From Pseudotamlana agarivorans (GTDB taxonomy: Bacteria > Bacteroidota > Bacteroidia > Flavobacteriales > Flavobacteriaceae), in assembly GCF_018860245.1 (NCBI RefSeq), contig NZ_JAHKPD010000012.1:496001-560000 (forward strand): a DNA stretch of 64,000 nt, written 5' to 3'. The notes under the pieces were generated by a model that was not told the origin of the DNA, ran no database searches, and saw only the letters and a program-made list of their open reading frames with translations. Every line of letters begins with the position of its first letter. Within the stretch, counting starts at the first letter, position 1. A program made the position numbers and the translations under genes. Shown one piece after another: positions 9,705-17,987 of the stretch.

Positions 9705-10379
9705 TTGGGAAGTAAAAATAAACTTAAGCGCTTTAGAGAAAACGAAACCTTTTCAAATGTGTTTCAGCCTACTAGAGAAGAACTTGTTGATTCGGAATTC
9801 AAATTAAAAGGGCAGTGGCGCAAGGACGTTTTTAAAAATAACAATCCTTTAGTTTTAGAGTTGGGTTGTGGTAAAGGCGAATATTCGGTGGCATTAGCTC
9901 AAAAATATCCTGATAAAAACTTTGTTGGTATCGACATAAAAGGGGCGCGTTTCTGGCGTGGTGCAAAAACGGCTATTGAAGAAAATATTCCAAATGTTGC
10001 TTTTCTACGTACTCAAATAGAGCTTATAGATCACGCTTTCGCGGAAGGTGAAGTCGATGAAATATGGATTACCTTTCCAGATCCTCAAATTAAATATAAG
10101 CGCACCAAACACCGTATGACTAATGCTGAATTTTTAGAGCGTTATAAAAAAGTGTTAAAACCTGATGGCGTTGTTAATTTAAAAACAGATAGCGAGTTTA
10201 TGCATGGTTATACATTAGGGCTGCTTCATGGCGCGGGGCATGAGGTACTATATGCGAATCATAATGTGTATAAACAAGAAGGAAGTCCAGAAGAAGTCAC
10301 TTCTATTCAAACATTTTACGAATCTCAATATTTAGAGCAGAATAAACCAATTACTTATATTAGGTTTAAAATTAAATAA
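9705..10379 (+). CDS. trmB: tRNA (guanine-N7-)-methyltransferase
   Basis: TrmB methylates guanosine 46 in the tRNA variable loop using S-adenosylmethionine. The 224-residue protein has the SAM-binding LELGCGKGEYSVALA, the catalytic-side WITFPDPQIKYKRTKHR and a C-terminal TSIQTFYESQYL, all standard for the family. The start is a TTG: an in-frame TAG lies three codons upstream and the protein begins MGSKNKLKRF as in related flavobacteria. It is followed after 2 nt by a LysE-type gene. Confidence 0.93.
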   Translation: MGSKNKLKRFRENETFSNVFQPTREELVDSEFKLKGQWRKDVFKNNNPLVLELGCGKGEYSVALAQKYPDKNFVGIDIKGARFWRGAKTAIEENIPNVAFLRTQIELIDHAFAEGEVDEIWITFPDPQIKYKRTKHRMTNAEFLERYKKVLKPDGVVNLKTDSEFMHGYTLGLLHGAGHEVLYANHNVYKQEGSPEEVTSIQTFYESQYLEQNKPITYIRFKIK

Positions 10380-10381
10380 CT

Positions 10382-11011
10382 GTGGAGATCACTTTTGTAT
10401 TTTTACTAGGTTTTATATTTGCGTTTTTAGGTGTCATTCCTCCTGGTTTGTTAAACATGACTGCTGCGAAAATTAGCTTAAAAGAAGGCCATGTTCGTGG
10501 AATTATGTTTTCTATTGGGGCTTCCATTGTAGTTGTCGCGCAAACTTATTTGGCCACCATATTTGCGAGTTATTTGAGTAAAAACCCTGAAGTGGTTGAT
10601 GTGCTTCGCCGTGTTGCTGTTGTTATTTTTGCTTTAATAACCATTTATTTTTTGTTTATAGCAAAGTCTAAGGAGCCTAAAGAATTCAAATTGAAAAAAC
10701 GAAGTAAGCACAGTCGGTTTTTTCAAGGTATATTGATGTCGGCATTAAATGTATTTCCTATTCCTTATCAAGCCTATATAACCATTACTCTAGCTTCTTT
10801 AGGTTGGTTAAATTTCGAAAATATTAGTGTCATTTCATACGTGGCCGGTGCAGTTATGGGCTCGTTTGCTATCTTTTATTTGTATATCTTTTTCTTCGAT
10901 AAAATAAAAAGTAAAGCCCTTACTTCTCAAAAAAACATGAATCGACTAATCGGTGGTATTACTGCAGTGATGTGTGTAGTTACCATAGCAGGAATAATTA
11001 GGGACATTTAA
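10382..11011 (+). CDS. LysE family transporter
   Basis: This 209-residue integral membrane protein has about six hydrophobic segments. The first, with GVIPPGLLNMTAAKISLKEG, carries the conserved proline/glycine signature of the LysE/RhtB amino acid exporter superfamily. The substrate is not predictable. It starts with GTG only 2 nt after the trmB stop, so it is translated from the same message. Confidence 0.75.
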   Translation: MEITFVFLLGFIFAFLGVIPPGLLNMTAAKISLKEGHVRGIMFSIGASIVVVAQTYLATIFASYLSKNPEVVDVLRRVAVVIFALITIYFLFIAKSKEPKEFKLKKRSKHSRFFQGILMSALNVFPIPYQAYITITLASLGWLNFENISVISYVAGAVMGSFAIFYLYIFFFDKIKSKALTSQKNMNRLIGGITAVMCVVTIAGIIRDI

Positions 11012-11161
11012 TTTTTATTAAGGATTAAAATAATTATTAGAATTGCGAGGTTGGTTTTTTTAGACGTTTTACTGCATGAACTTACCAGTAATAAGGTATA
11101 GAGCCTTAAAATAAATAGGCACTTATTTATTTTTTATATCTTGTTGAGAACTTAATCGATT

Positions 11162-13714
11162 ATGATGAAAACATTAGCATTATTGCTTTTTACAGTGCTT
11201 GTTACTATGTCTTGCCAAAATGAAAAAAAGGAAGCACTTAAGGTAGAAAAAGGGGTTTCTTGGGCATTGGCAAAACAACGAAAAGAACAAATTTCTGAAA
11301 TCAATTACGGTTTAAAAATGGTCCTTCCAAAAAATAAAACGGAACCTATTTTGGCTAGTTTAAATTTAAAAGTAACACTTAAAGATGTTAATAAGCCCTT
11401 AGTGTTAGATTTTTACCCTAATAATAAAGTGGTTCCCAGAGTTTTTGTTACCTCAGATAGTGTGCCGTGTATTTATGAAAATGAGCATATTATAATTCCT
11501 AAATCGCACTTAAAACTTGGCGAGAATACTTTCAGAATTAATTTTCAAATGGGCGATCAGTATTTATATAGAAATGATGATTATTTATATTCTTTAGTGG
11601 TGCCAGATCATGCAAGAGAATTATATCCTTGTTTCGATCAGCCTAATTTAAAAGCTAAATATAGTTTAGAGTTAACGGCGCCTAAGTCTTGGAAGGTATT
11701 AAGTGCAACCTACCCGAAAAAAACAATAACTGTAAAAGATAACACGACTTATGTATTCGCGACGTCTAAAAAAATGAGCACGTATTTATTTTCTTTAGTT
11801 GCTGGAGAATTTAATGAAATTTCTCAAGATGGTCATAGGTTTTTATATCGTGAAACAGATTCTGTAAAAATAAATGAGAGCTTAGAACCAATTTTTAATT
11901 ATCATCAAAAATCACTAGACTATTTAGAAGCATATACAGGGTATAAATTTCCGTTTAATAAATTAGATTTTGTAGGGATACCATTTTTTCAATTTGGAGG
12001 TATGGAGCATGTTGGCGCTATTCAGTATAAATCATCTTCATTGTTTTTTGAGAATTACATGCCAAAAATGCTTCATTGGAATAGGGCAAATGTGATAGCT
12101 CACGAAACGTCGCATATGTGGTTTGGTAACCTGGTCACAATGGATTGGTTTGACGATGTTTGGTTAAAAGAAGTGTTTGCAAATTTTATAGCTGCTAAAA
12201 TAGTTAACCCAAGTTTTCCTGAAATAAATCATGACTTGTTAAATTTAATAACAAAAGCACCATCAGCGTATAATATTGATAGAACACAAGGAACAAATGC
12301 TATTCGTCAAAAATTAGATAACCTTAGTGATGCAGGAAGTTTATATGGAGCCATAATTTATAATAAGGCACCCATAATGATGAGGCAATTAGAGTTGATT
12401 TTAGGAGAAGATAAATTTAAGCAAGGGCTTCAAGAATATATCAAAACATATGCAAATGATAATGCGAATTGGGATGATTTAATCACAATTTTTAATACTA
12501 AAACAACTGTTGATTTAAATACATGGAGTGATGTTTGGGTGAATCAAACAGGGCGTCCTGTGTTTGAAGATGCTATTGTATATGAAAATGATAGAATTAA
12601 ATCTGTAACCTTAAGTCAAAAGGCTGAAGATGGATCAAATAATATTTGGCTGCAAAAATATGAAGTGGCCTTAATTTATAAGGATTCTATTGCAAAGCGT
12701 ATGGTAAATATTGTGGGAAAATCTCAAGAGCTAAAAGAGCTAATTAATTTACCAAAACCAGAAGCGATTGTTTACAATAGCAACGGTTATGGTTATGGTG
12801 TCTTTCCTATAGATACAATTACGGCTTTAAATACTTATCAAGTAAAAGACGAAGTTATACGTGCTCAAAATTACATAAATACTTACGAAAACACCCTTTC
12901 TGGTAATATTCCGGTTCATACGGCGATGGAAACATTTTTATCGGGGTTTGAGCATGAAACTAATGATTTGATCTTAGGGGTTATTTCTGGTGATTTTTCA
13001 AGTTTGTATTGGCATTTTTTAAACCCTGAGGAGCGTGCTAATTATCAAGAAAAAATAGCTGCTAGGCTATGGGTTAGATTAAATGATAACTTGTCAATTC
13101 CCACTAAAAAGAGCTTGTTTTCGGCTTTTACAGGATTGGCTTATCAAGGAGAGAGTTTAGATAAACTATATCATATTTGGAGCAGGGCCATTTCTGTAGA
13201 AAACTTAAAGTTAAATGAAAAAGATTATACCGGTTTAGCAATGAAATTAGCTTTATATAATCACCCGAAACATGATGAGGTTTTAAAGTTAGCAAGTACT
13301 CAAATTTCAAACCAAGATGATAAAGATCTATTTAATTTTTTATTGCCAGCACTATCTCAAGACACGGCAGTTAGGCGTGATTTATTCTTTTCATTTAGAG
13401 ATGTTACGAATAGAACGAATTCTAATTGGGTCGCAGCCGCTAACGGGCTAATCCATCATCCTTTACGTCAGGAAGAAGCTATTAAGTATATGTCTTTAAG
13501 TTTAGAATTGCTGGAAGAAGTTAAAGAAACAAGCGATTTGTTTTTCCCTAAAAAATGGTTAGAGTCAACCATAGGAAAATATCAGTCTAAAGAAGCAAAG
13601 CTTATAGTTGATACTTATTTAGATAAACACCCCAATTTAAATATGCAATTAAAAGCAAAGCTCCTACAAACAGTAGACCATTTAATGCGTTATCAAAAAA
13701 TGCTTAATAATTAA
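11162..13714 (+). CDS. M1 family metallo-aminopeptidase (lipoprotein)
   Basis: This 850-residue zinc aminopeptidase has a lipoprotein signal (VTMSC, Cys19), so it is likely anchored in the periplasm or outer membrane. The exopeptidase motif GGMEHVGAIQY precedes the zinc site H314-E315-T-S-H318, with the third ligand E337 in WLKEVFANF, the exact HExxH-x18-E spacing of gluzincins. HETSH replaces the more common HELAH. The C-terminal part is helical, as in ERAP-type M1 enzymes. It stands alone, with intergenic space of 150 nt before it. Confidence 0.9.
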   Translation: MMKTLALLLFTVLVTMSCQNEKKEALKVEKGVSWALAKQRKEQISEINYGLKMVLPKNKTEPILASLNLKVTLKDVNKPLVLDFYPNNKVVPRVFVTSDSVPCIYENEHIIIPKSHLKLGENTFRINFQMGDQYLYRNDDYLYSLVVPDHARELYPCFDQPNLKAKYSLELTAPKSWKVLSATYPKKTITVKDNTTYVFATSKKMSTYLFSLVAGEFNEISQDGHRFLYRETDSVKINESLEPIFNYHQKSLDYLEAYTGYKFPFNKLDFVGIPFFQFGGMEHVGAIQYKSSSLFFENYMPKMLHWNRANVIAHETSHMWFGNLVTMDWFDDVWLKEVFANFIAAKIVNPSFPEINHDLLNLITKAPSAYNIDRTQGTNAIRQKLDNLSDAGSLYGAIIYNKAPIMMRQLELILGEDKFKQGLQEYIKTYANDNANWDDLITIFNTKTTVDLNTWSDVWVNQTGRPVFEDAIVYENDRIKSVTLSQKAEDGSNNIWLQKYEVALIYKDSIAKRMVNIVGKSQELKELINLPKPEAIVYNSNGYGYGVFPIDTITALNTYQVKDEVIRAQNYINTYENTLSGNIPVHTAMETFLSGFEHETNDLILGVISGDFSSLYWHFLNPEERANYQEKIAARLWVRLNDNLSIPTKKSLFSAFTGLAYQGESLDKLYHIWSRAISVENLKLNEKDYTGLAMKLALYNHPKHDEVLKLASTQISNQDDKDLFNFLLPALSQDTAVRRDLFFSFRDVTNRTNSNWVAAANGLIHHPLRQEEAIKYMSLSLELLEEVKETSDLFFPKKWLESTIGKYQSKEAKLIVDTYLDKHPNLNMQLKAKLLQTVDHLMRYQKMLNN

Positions 13715-13788
13715 GGGGAGAATGATGGTTACTGTTGTGGACCATAGGAGTAAATAGTACATCTTATAGTAATAAAATATATTTATTG

Positions 13789-14121
13789 ATGAAACCAGAA
13801 ACACTTAATTTTTTCGAACGGGTCTATGAAGTGGCAAAACAAATTCCTTATGGAAGAGTAACCAGTTACGGAGCTATTGCAGTTTATTTAGGTGTTGAAA
13901 GAGGAGCCAGGATGGTTGGGTACGCTATGAACAATGCGCACGGAAAGGACGTGCCAGCACACCGTGTAGTAAACCGGAAGGGTTTGCTAACGGGCAAGCA
14001 TCATTTTGAAGGCACAAATTTAATGCAACAGCTTTTAGAAAGTGAGGGTGTTGAGGTTGTTGAAAACCAAATTCAAAATTTCGATTATGTATTTTGGAAC
14101 CCTTCTGATGCATTACTTTAG
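13789..14121 (+). CDS. Alkyltransferase-like protein (MGMT-like, catalytic Cys replaced)
   Basis: This 110-residue protein is related to O6-methylguanine-DNA methyltransferase. The helix-turn-helix and arginine-finger region (IPYGRVTSYGAIA, GARMVGYAMN) is intact, but the active-site PCHR is PAHR at 56-59, with A57 in place of the alkyl-accepting cysteine. This is the ATL class, which binds O6-alkylguanine without repairing it and, in studied cases, hands it to nucleotide excision repair. The start at 13789 is preferred over an upstream frame extension with no family similarity. It converges on the next gene with a 2-nt gap. Confidence 0.85.
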   Translation: MKPETLNFFERVYEVAKQIPYGRVTSYGAIAVYLGVERGARMVGYAMNNAHGKDVPAHRVVNRKGLLTGKHHFEGTNLMQQLLESEGVEVVENQIQNFDYVFWNPSDALL

Positions 14122-14123
14122 TC

Positions 14124-14522
14124 TTAGCTTGATTTTAAATTAGGCGTTAAAGTCAGTGACTTTTTCTTACTAGCCGAAAGGCCTAGAATCTTATCCAAAA
14201 GATCAATTTCATTTTTGAAGAGCGTCTTTTTTAATTCCTGCATTTCGCTTTCCATTTGCTTCTTAATAATTTTCTTCAGGTCGCTTGTAAATGCTAAGTT
14301 GAAGGTTTTTTTGTAGAGGTAAATGTGATTTGCAAGTATTATTTCGTCATCGGCAATACAGATTGAAACTTGATTTTTTTCATCTAATAAATAATATTCA
14401 TCAGAAATTGGAGAAATTAATTTCTTTATAGATTGATCTTCCGAATAGTTCTTTATAATTTCAATTATGAATTTACAATCGGCTCGACTTGCCTTACTGT
14501 CAAAGTTAAACATCTTAAACAT
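14124..14522 (-). CDS. Conserved hypothetical protein, 132 aa
   Basis: I do not recognise a family. The protein has no signal peptide or membrane helix. The N-terminal half is mixed alpha/beta with an ISDEYYLLDEKNQVSICIAD strand region. The C-terminal half is a Lys/Glu-rich helix, possibly a coiled coil at about 82-112 (SDLKKIIKKQMESEMQELKK). Frame integrity and codon usage match the neighbours, so it is probably a real gene. Confidence 0.6.
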   Translation of the reverse strand: MFKMFNFDSKASRADCKFIIEIIKNYSEDQSIKKLISPISDEYYLLDEKNQVSICIADDEIILANHIYLYKKTFNLAFTSDLKKIIKKQMESEMQELKKTLFKNEIDLLDKILGLSASKKKSLTLTPNLKSS

Positions 14523-14969
14523 AATTAGTTATATTAAACTGTTATTATGTAGGCGTCTTAGACTTAAAAAGTCTATGTTAGAATAATAACTTCAATATAA
14601 GATTTGGGTAATATTGAAAAAAGGTCATTATACTAGATTGATCCTTACTAAGATACGAAATTCTAGTATTAATAATGTTATGCATACATAAAAAAAATGT
14701 TTCCTGAATGTTTTACGACATGCTGCTTTTTTACCGGTTCAAATTCATGTTTTAAAGTCTTATATTCTTATAATTTGTAAAGTCAAATCCATTTTACAAT
14801 ATTTATAGCATTGTATTTATAAAAATAGAAGCTATTCAAATTAGGTTTGGTACAAAAAAATGATTCTACTATCATTAATAGTACGTTAATTATAAGCAAA
14901 ACTTATTTGGTCGAGTTTCCGTCTTAGCGCATTATTAATTACCTTTGCATTTAGAATTATACTGAATAA
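14523..14969. other. Intergenic region, 447 nt
   Basis: This AT-rich spacer lies between two divergent genes. Apart from the TACCTTTG element near its right end (14940-14947) I see no ORF, tRNA or strong hairpin in it. Confidence 0.6.
14940..14947 (+). promoter_or_regulatory. Putative -7 element of the mrp promoter
   Basis: TACCTTTG matches the Bacteroidota TAnnTTTG -7 consensus and ends 22 nt before the ATG. A TTG at the usual distance upstream is not obvious. Confidence 0.5.
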
Positions 14970-16106
14970 ATGAAGCTTAATAAGAAAGATATATTAACCG
15001 CACTTGAAAGTATTACAGTTCCTGGTGAAGGACAAAATATGGTGGAAAGTGGAGCGGTGAAAAACGTAGTTACTTTTGGAGATGAAGTTATAGTTGAAAT
15101 TACTATTAACAACCCAAGTTTACAAGCGAAAAAACGTACTGAAGTTGATATTTTAAAAACCATTCATGAAAAGGTTTATGAAAAGGCAAAAATTACGGTA
15201 AACGTAAAAGTTGATGCCCCAGAAAAGCCTAAACCGAATGTTATAAAAGGCAAGCCTGTACCTGGAATCAAAAACATTATAGCTGTGGCATCTGGTAAAG
15301 GTGGTGTAGGTAAATCTACTGTAACTGCAAATCTAGCGGTATCATTAGCTAAAATGGGATTTAACGTAGGGGTTTTAGATGCTGATATTTATGGGCCATC
15401 AATTCCAATTATGTTTGATGTTGTGGCAGAAAAGCCTTTAGCAGTTAATGTAGAAGGGAAATCTAAAATGAAGCCTATCGAAAATTATGGTGTAAAAGTT
15501 TTATCGATTGGTTTTTTTACGCAACCTAATCAAGCTGTAGTTTGGAGAGGGCCTATGGCTGCAAAGGCATTAAATCAAATGATCTTTGATGCGCATTGGG
15601 GTGAATTGGATTTCTTATTGTTAGATCTTCCTCCAGGAACTGGAGATATTCATTTAAGTATTATGCAATCATTACCTATTACAGGATCGGTTATTGTAAG
15701 TACCCCACAAAATGTTGCTTTAGCAGATGCTAAAAAAGGTGTAGCTATGTTCCAACAGGAGAGTATTAATGTGCCCGTTTTAGGATTGATTGAAAATATG
15801 GCGTATTTTACACCTGAAGAATTGCCTGATAATAAGTATTTTATCTTCGGTAAAGAAGGTGCTAAAAATTTGGCTTTAGATTTGAAAGTGCCATTTTTAG
15901 GAGAAATACCATTAGTTCAAAGTATTAGGGAAGCGGGTGATTTTGGTCGTCCTGCAGCCTTACAAACAGGGACAGCTCTAGAGAAAGCTTTCGAGAAAAT
16001 AACTCAAAATGTGGTTCAAGAAGTTGTTAGTAGAAATGAAGATTTACCGCCTACAGAGGCTATTAAAATAACTACAATGGCTGGTTGTTCAGCGGTTAAA
16101 AAATAA
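14970..16106 (+). CDS. Mrp/NBP35-type iron-sulfur cluster carrier ATPase
   Basis: This 378-residue P-loop NTPase of the Mrp/ApbC family carries Fe-S clusters to target proteins. An N-terminal DUF59/MIP18-like domain occupies about residues 1-85. The deviant Walker A GKGGVGKST is at 109-117, followed by DADIYGPSIP and LLDLPPGTGD. The CxxC that binds the bridging cluster in E. coli Mrp is absent after IENMAYFTPEELP. The only obvious C-terminal cysteine is in TMAGCSAVKK. I recall this as the usual Bacteroidota form. The nifU-like gene starts 3 nt downstream. Confidence 0.9.
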   Translation: MKLNKKDILTALESITVPGEGQNMVESGAVKNVVTFGDEVIVEITINNPSLQAKKRTEVDILKTIHEKVYEKAKITVNVKVDAPEKPKPNVIKGKPVPGIKNIIAVASGKGGVGKSTVTANLAVSLAKMGFNVGVLDADIYGPSIPIMFDVVAEKPLAVNVEGKSKMKPIENYGVKVLSIGFFTQPNQAVVWRGPMAAKALNQMIFDAHWGELDFLLLDLPPGTGDIHLSIMQSLPITGSVIVSTPQNVALADAKKGVAMFQQESINVPVLGLIENMAYFTPEELPDNKYFIFGKEGAKNLALDLKVPFLGEIPLVQSIREAGDFGRPAALQTGTALEKAFEKITQNVVQEVVSRNEDLPPTEAIKITTMAGCSAVKK

Positions 16107-16109
16107 GAT

Positions 16110-16352
16110 ATGACATCAGAAGAGTTAAAGATTAACGTTGAAAAAGCCCTTGAGGAAATTCGTCCTTTTTTACAAAGTGATGGTGGAGATATTTCGTTAT
16201 TATCTATAGAAGACGATAGTGTGGTTAAAGTGCAATTAGAAGGTGCTTGTGTTGGATGTAGTGTAAATCAAATGACGCTTAAATCTGGTGTAGAAATGAC
16301 TATAAAAAAATATGCGCCTCAGATAGAGCAAGTTATTAATGTTGAAGCTTAA
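16110..16352 (+). CDS. NifU-like (Nfu) iron-sulfur scaffold protein
   Basis: This 80-residue protein corresponds to the C-terminal NifU domain alone. The cluster-binding C47-V-G-C50 lies in GACVGCSVNQMTLKSGVE, preceded by the family motif LQSDGGDISLL. It can hold a [4Fe-4S] cluster at the dimer interface and pass it on. Being 3 nt from the Mrp-type ATPase gene and upstream of a ferredoxin gene, it forms a compact Fe-S maturation group. Confidence 0.92.
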   Translation: MTSEELKINVEKALEEIRPFLQSDGGDISLLSIEDDSVVKVQLEGACVGCSVNQMTLKSGVEMTIKKYAPQIEQVINVEA

Positions 16353-16498
16353 TTATTGTAACTGTAAAAGTTTTAATTAAATTAATATTTCAATGAAAAA
16401 GGGTTTCTAAAAAATATAGAATTTTAAAAATTTAGTATTTTTTAGAAACTTTTTTTAATTATAACTATAAAACTTATAAAAAATAAAAGCACTTCACT

Positions 16499-16506
16499 TA
16501 AATTTG
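16499..16506 (+). promoter_or_regulatory. Putative -7 element upstream of the ferredoxin gene
   Basis: TAAATTTG matches TAnnTTTG, 46 nt before the ATG. A 6-bp inverted repeat (GCTCAT at 16508-16513, ATGAGC at 16519-16524) lies just downstream and could form a hairpin at the start of the transcript. No clear TTG -33 element is present. Confidence 0.4.
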
Positions 16507-16552
16507 CGCTCATAATTAATGAGCTGCTATTTAGGCAAACAAAAATTAAGTA

Positions 16553-16882
16553 ATGGAAGATATTAATATCAAAATAACGGATAGAGACGGGGTAACACAT
16601 GAAATTGTAGCACCTACTGATATGGCAATGAATCTTATGGAAGTAGTGAGGTCTTACGAACTTGCTCCAGAAGGTACTATTGGTGTTTGTGGTGGTATGG
16701 CGATGTGTGCATCATGTCAATGTTATGTAACAAGTGATACAGCGTTGCCTGAAATGGGTGATGATGAAGAAGCTATGCTTTCGGAAGCTTTCGATGTTAA
16801 GGACAATAGTCGTCTTGGGTGTCAAATTCAAATGACTCCAGAAATGGAAGGATTAGAAGTAGAATTGGCTCCTGAAAGTTAA
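16553..16882 (+). CDS. 2Fe-2S ferredoxin (adrenodoxin type)
   Basis: This 109-residue electron carrier has cluster ligands C46, C52, C55 and C90, in GVCGGMAMCASC and SRLGCQIQ. The spacing is C-x5-C-x2-C-x34-C, typical of adrenodoxin/ISC-type ferredoxins. An extra cysteine, C57, lies just after the third ligand. It follows the Mrp and Nfu genes, which supports a role in Fe-S assembly or redox supply. It has its own probable promoter and a terminator downstream. Confidence 0.92.
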   Translation: MEDINIKITDRDGVTHEIVAPTDMAMNLMEVVRSYELAPEGTIGVCGGMAMCASCQCYVTSDTALPEMGDDEEAMLSEAFDVKDNSRLGCQIQMTPEMEGLEVELAPES

Positions 16883-16933
16883 TTGGAAAATGATAAATAC
16901 AGTTGTTAATCTATTATTGACAACTATAGATAT

Positions 16934-16966
16934 AAAAAAAAGTCCCTATATCAGGGACTTTTTTAT
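16934..16966. terminator. Intrinsic terminator between convergent genes
   Basis: The stem AGTCCCT (16941-16947) pairs with AGGGACT (16953-16959) and is extended by A/T runs on both sides. It can serve the ferredoxin gene and the convergent lipoprotein gene. Confidence 0.85.
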
Positions 16967-16994
16967 GCTTAACCTTTTACGGTTTATTGAATGC

Positions 16995-17462
16995 TTAATT
17001 TGTAGTGATTTTGATATTTGGATCGATCTTTTTAAGAGAATCTGTAAGCTTATGAACACCAGCTTCAACTTCTTTTTGGTGACCTTTAAAAGTCTTAGAT
17101 CCTGTAATTGCTTTTCCCATTACAGTATAAGAGTATGTTACCACAACGGTTTCGTCATCTTTAACATCTCCATAAGAACCATCATGCTTTAATTCTGATT
17201 TATCAGAGCTTGAAGGTTCTGATACTTTTTCAGATGATACAGTATTAGGTGTAGCCTCAACAAGATCAGCTTCTGCAGCTGCTTCAGTATCTTCTATTTC
17301 TACTTCTTCTACAATAACTTCTTCCTCATCTACTAAAATAGCTTCCTCAGTTGGAGTTTGAGCCGTAGGTGTTGCCTCAGTCGCTTTTGTATTTTCCTTA
17401 CAAGATGTAAAAGAAACAAGTAACGCTGCGATAGCTAGAGTACTTAAAATTGATTTTCTCAT
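16995..17462 (-). CDS. Acidic putative lipoprotein, 155 aa
   Basis: The signal ends in the lipobox SFTSC (Cys21). The next 80 residues are a low-complexity Glu/Thr/Ala-rich linker with several EEVIVEEVEIED-like acidic stretches. The last 70 residues form a compact region (SYGDVKDDETVVVTYSYTVMGKAITGSKTFKG...). No known family is recognised. It shares the lipoprotein signal style with the next gene on the same strand and may be a surface or periplasmic protein. Confidence 0.65.
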   Translation of the reverse strand: MRKSILSTLAIAALLVSFTSCKENTKATEATPTAQTPTEEAILVDEEEVIVEEVEIEDTEAAAEADLVEATPNTVSSEKVSEPSSSDKSELKHDGSYGDVKDDETVVVTYSYTVMGKAITGSKTFKGHQKEVEAGVHKLTDSLKKIDPNIKITTN

Positions 17463-17591
17463 AATTTTTAAATTTGTATTATTGAATTGATTATTAGTTT
17501 CAGCGAATTTAAGACCTTTTTAGAAGGAACTATTCAGTTCATCATATTTTTGAAATGACATTCAAATTAATCGAACTGTAAATAGTATATA

Positions 17592-17912
17592 TTAGTCTTC
17601 ATCGATTTTATTGACTTCTTTTTTAACTTTGTTAGAAGTGTCTTCTATGGCATCTTTAGTAGCATCTGCCGCGTTTTCAAGAGCTTCACCGGTTGCGTCA
17701 ACAGCATTTTCTACAGCTTCTCCTGTTGAATGAGCTGCATCTTCAATAGCATCTCCAGTGGCGTCTGCAGCATCTTCAATAGCATCTCCCGCTTTGTCTA
17801 TCGATTCATGCATTTCTTCTTTAGCTGAATCTGCTTTTTTTGAGTCTCTACAAGATGTAAAACTTAAACTTAAAATGGCTAATAATGCTGTACTTAATAG
17901 TGCTTTTTTCAT
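17592..17912 (-). CDS. Lipoprotein with 11-residue amphipathic repeats
   Basis: This is a 106-residue protein with a lipoprotein signal (SFTSC, Cys21). From about residue 40 it consists of five tandem 11-residue units of the form TGDAIEDAADA, ending in a Lys/Glu tail. Such 11-mer repeats form long amphipathic helices, as in LEA-like and apolipoprotein-like proteins. They could bind membranes or act as a stress-related or spacer protein. The function is not known. It is 129 nt upstream of the other acidic lipoprotein in transcription order. Confidence 0.7.
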   Translation of the reverse strand: MKKALLSTALLAILSLSFTSCRDSKKADSAKEEMHESIDKAGDAIEDAADATGDAIEDAAHSTGEAVENAVDATGEALENAADATKDAIEDTSNKVKKEVNKIDED

Positions 17913-17987
17913 TTTCTTCGGTTTGGTGTTAATATTTAGTTTAAAATACTGTTTAACGCAATAAATGAACAGGTACCACGTTTAACG

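Noticed and set aside
17592-17912. CRISPR-like or DNA tandem repeat
   Set aside because: The repeats are imperfect, 33 nt long, in frame and explained by protein-level 11-mer repeats.
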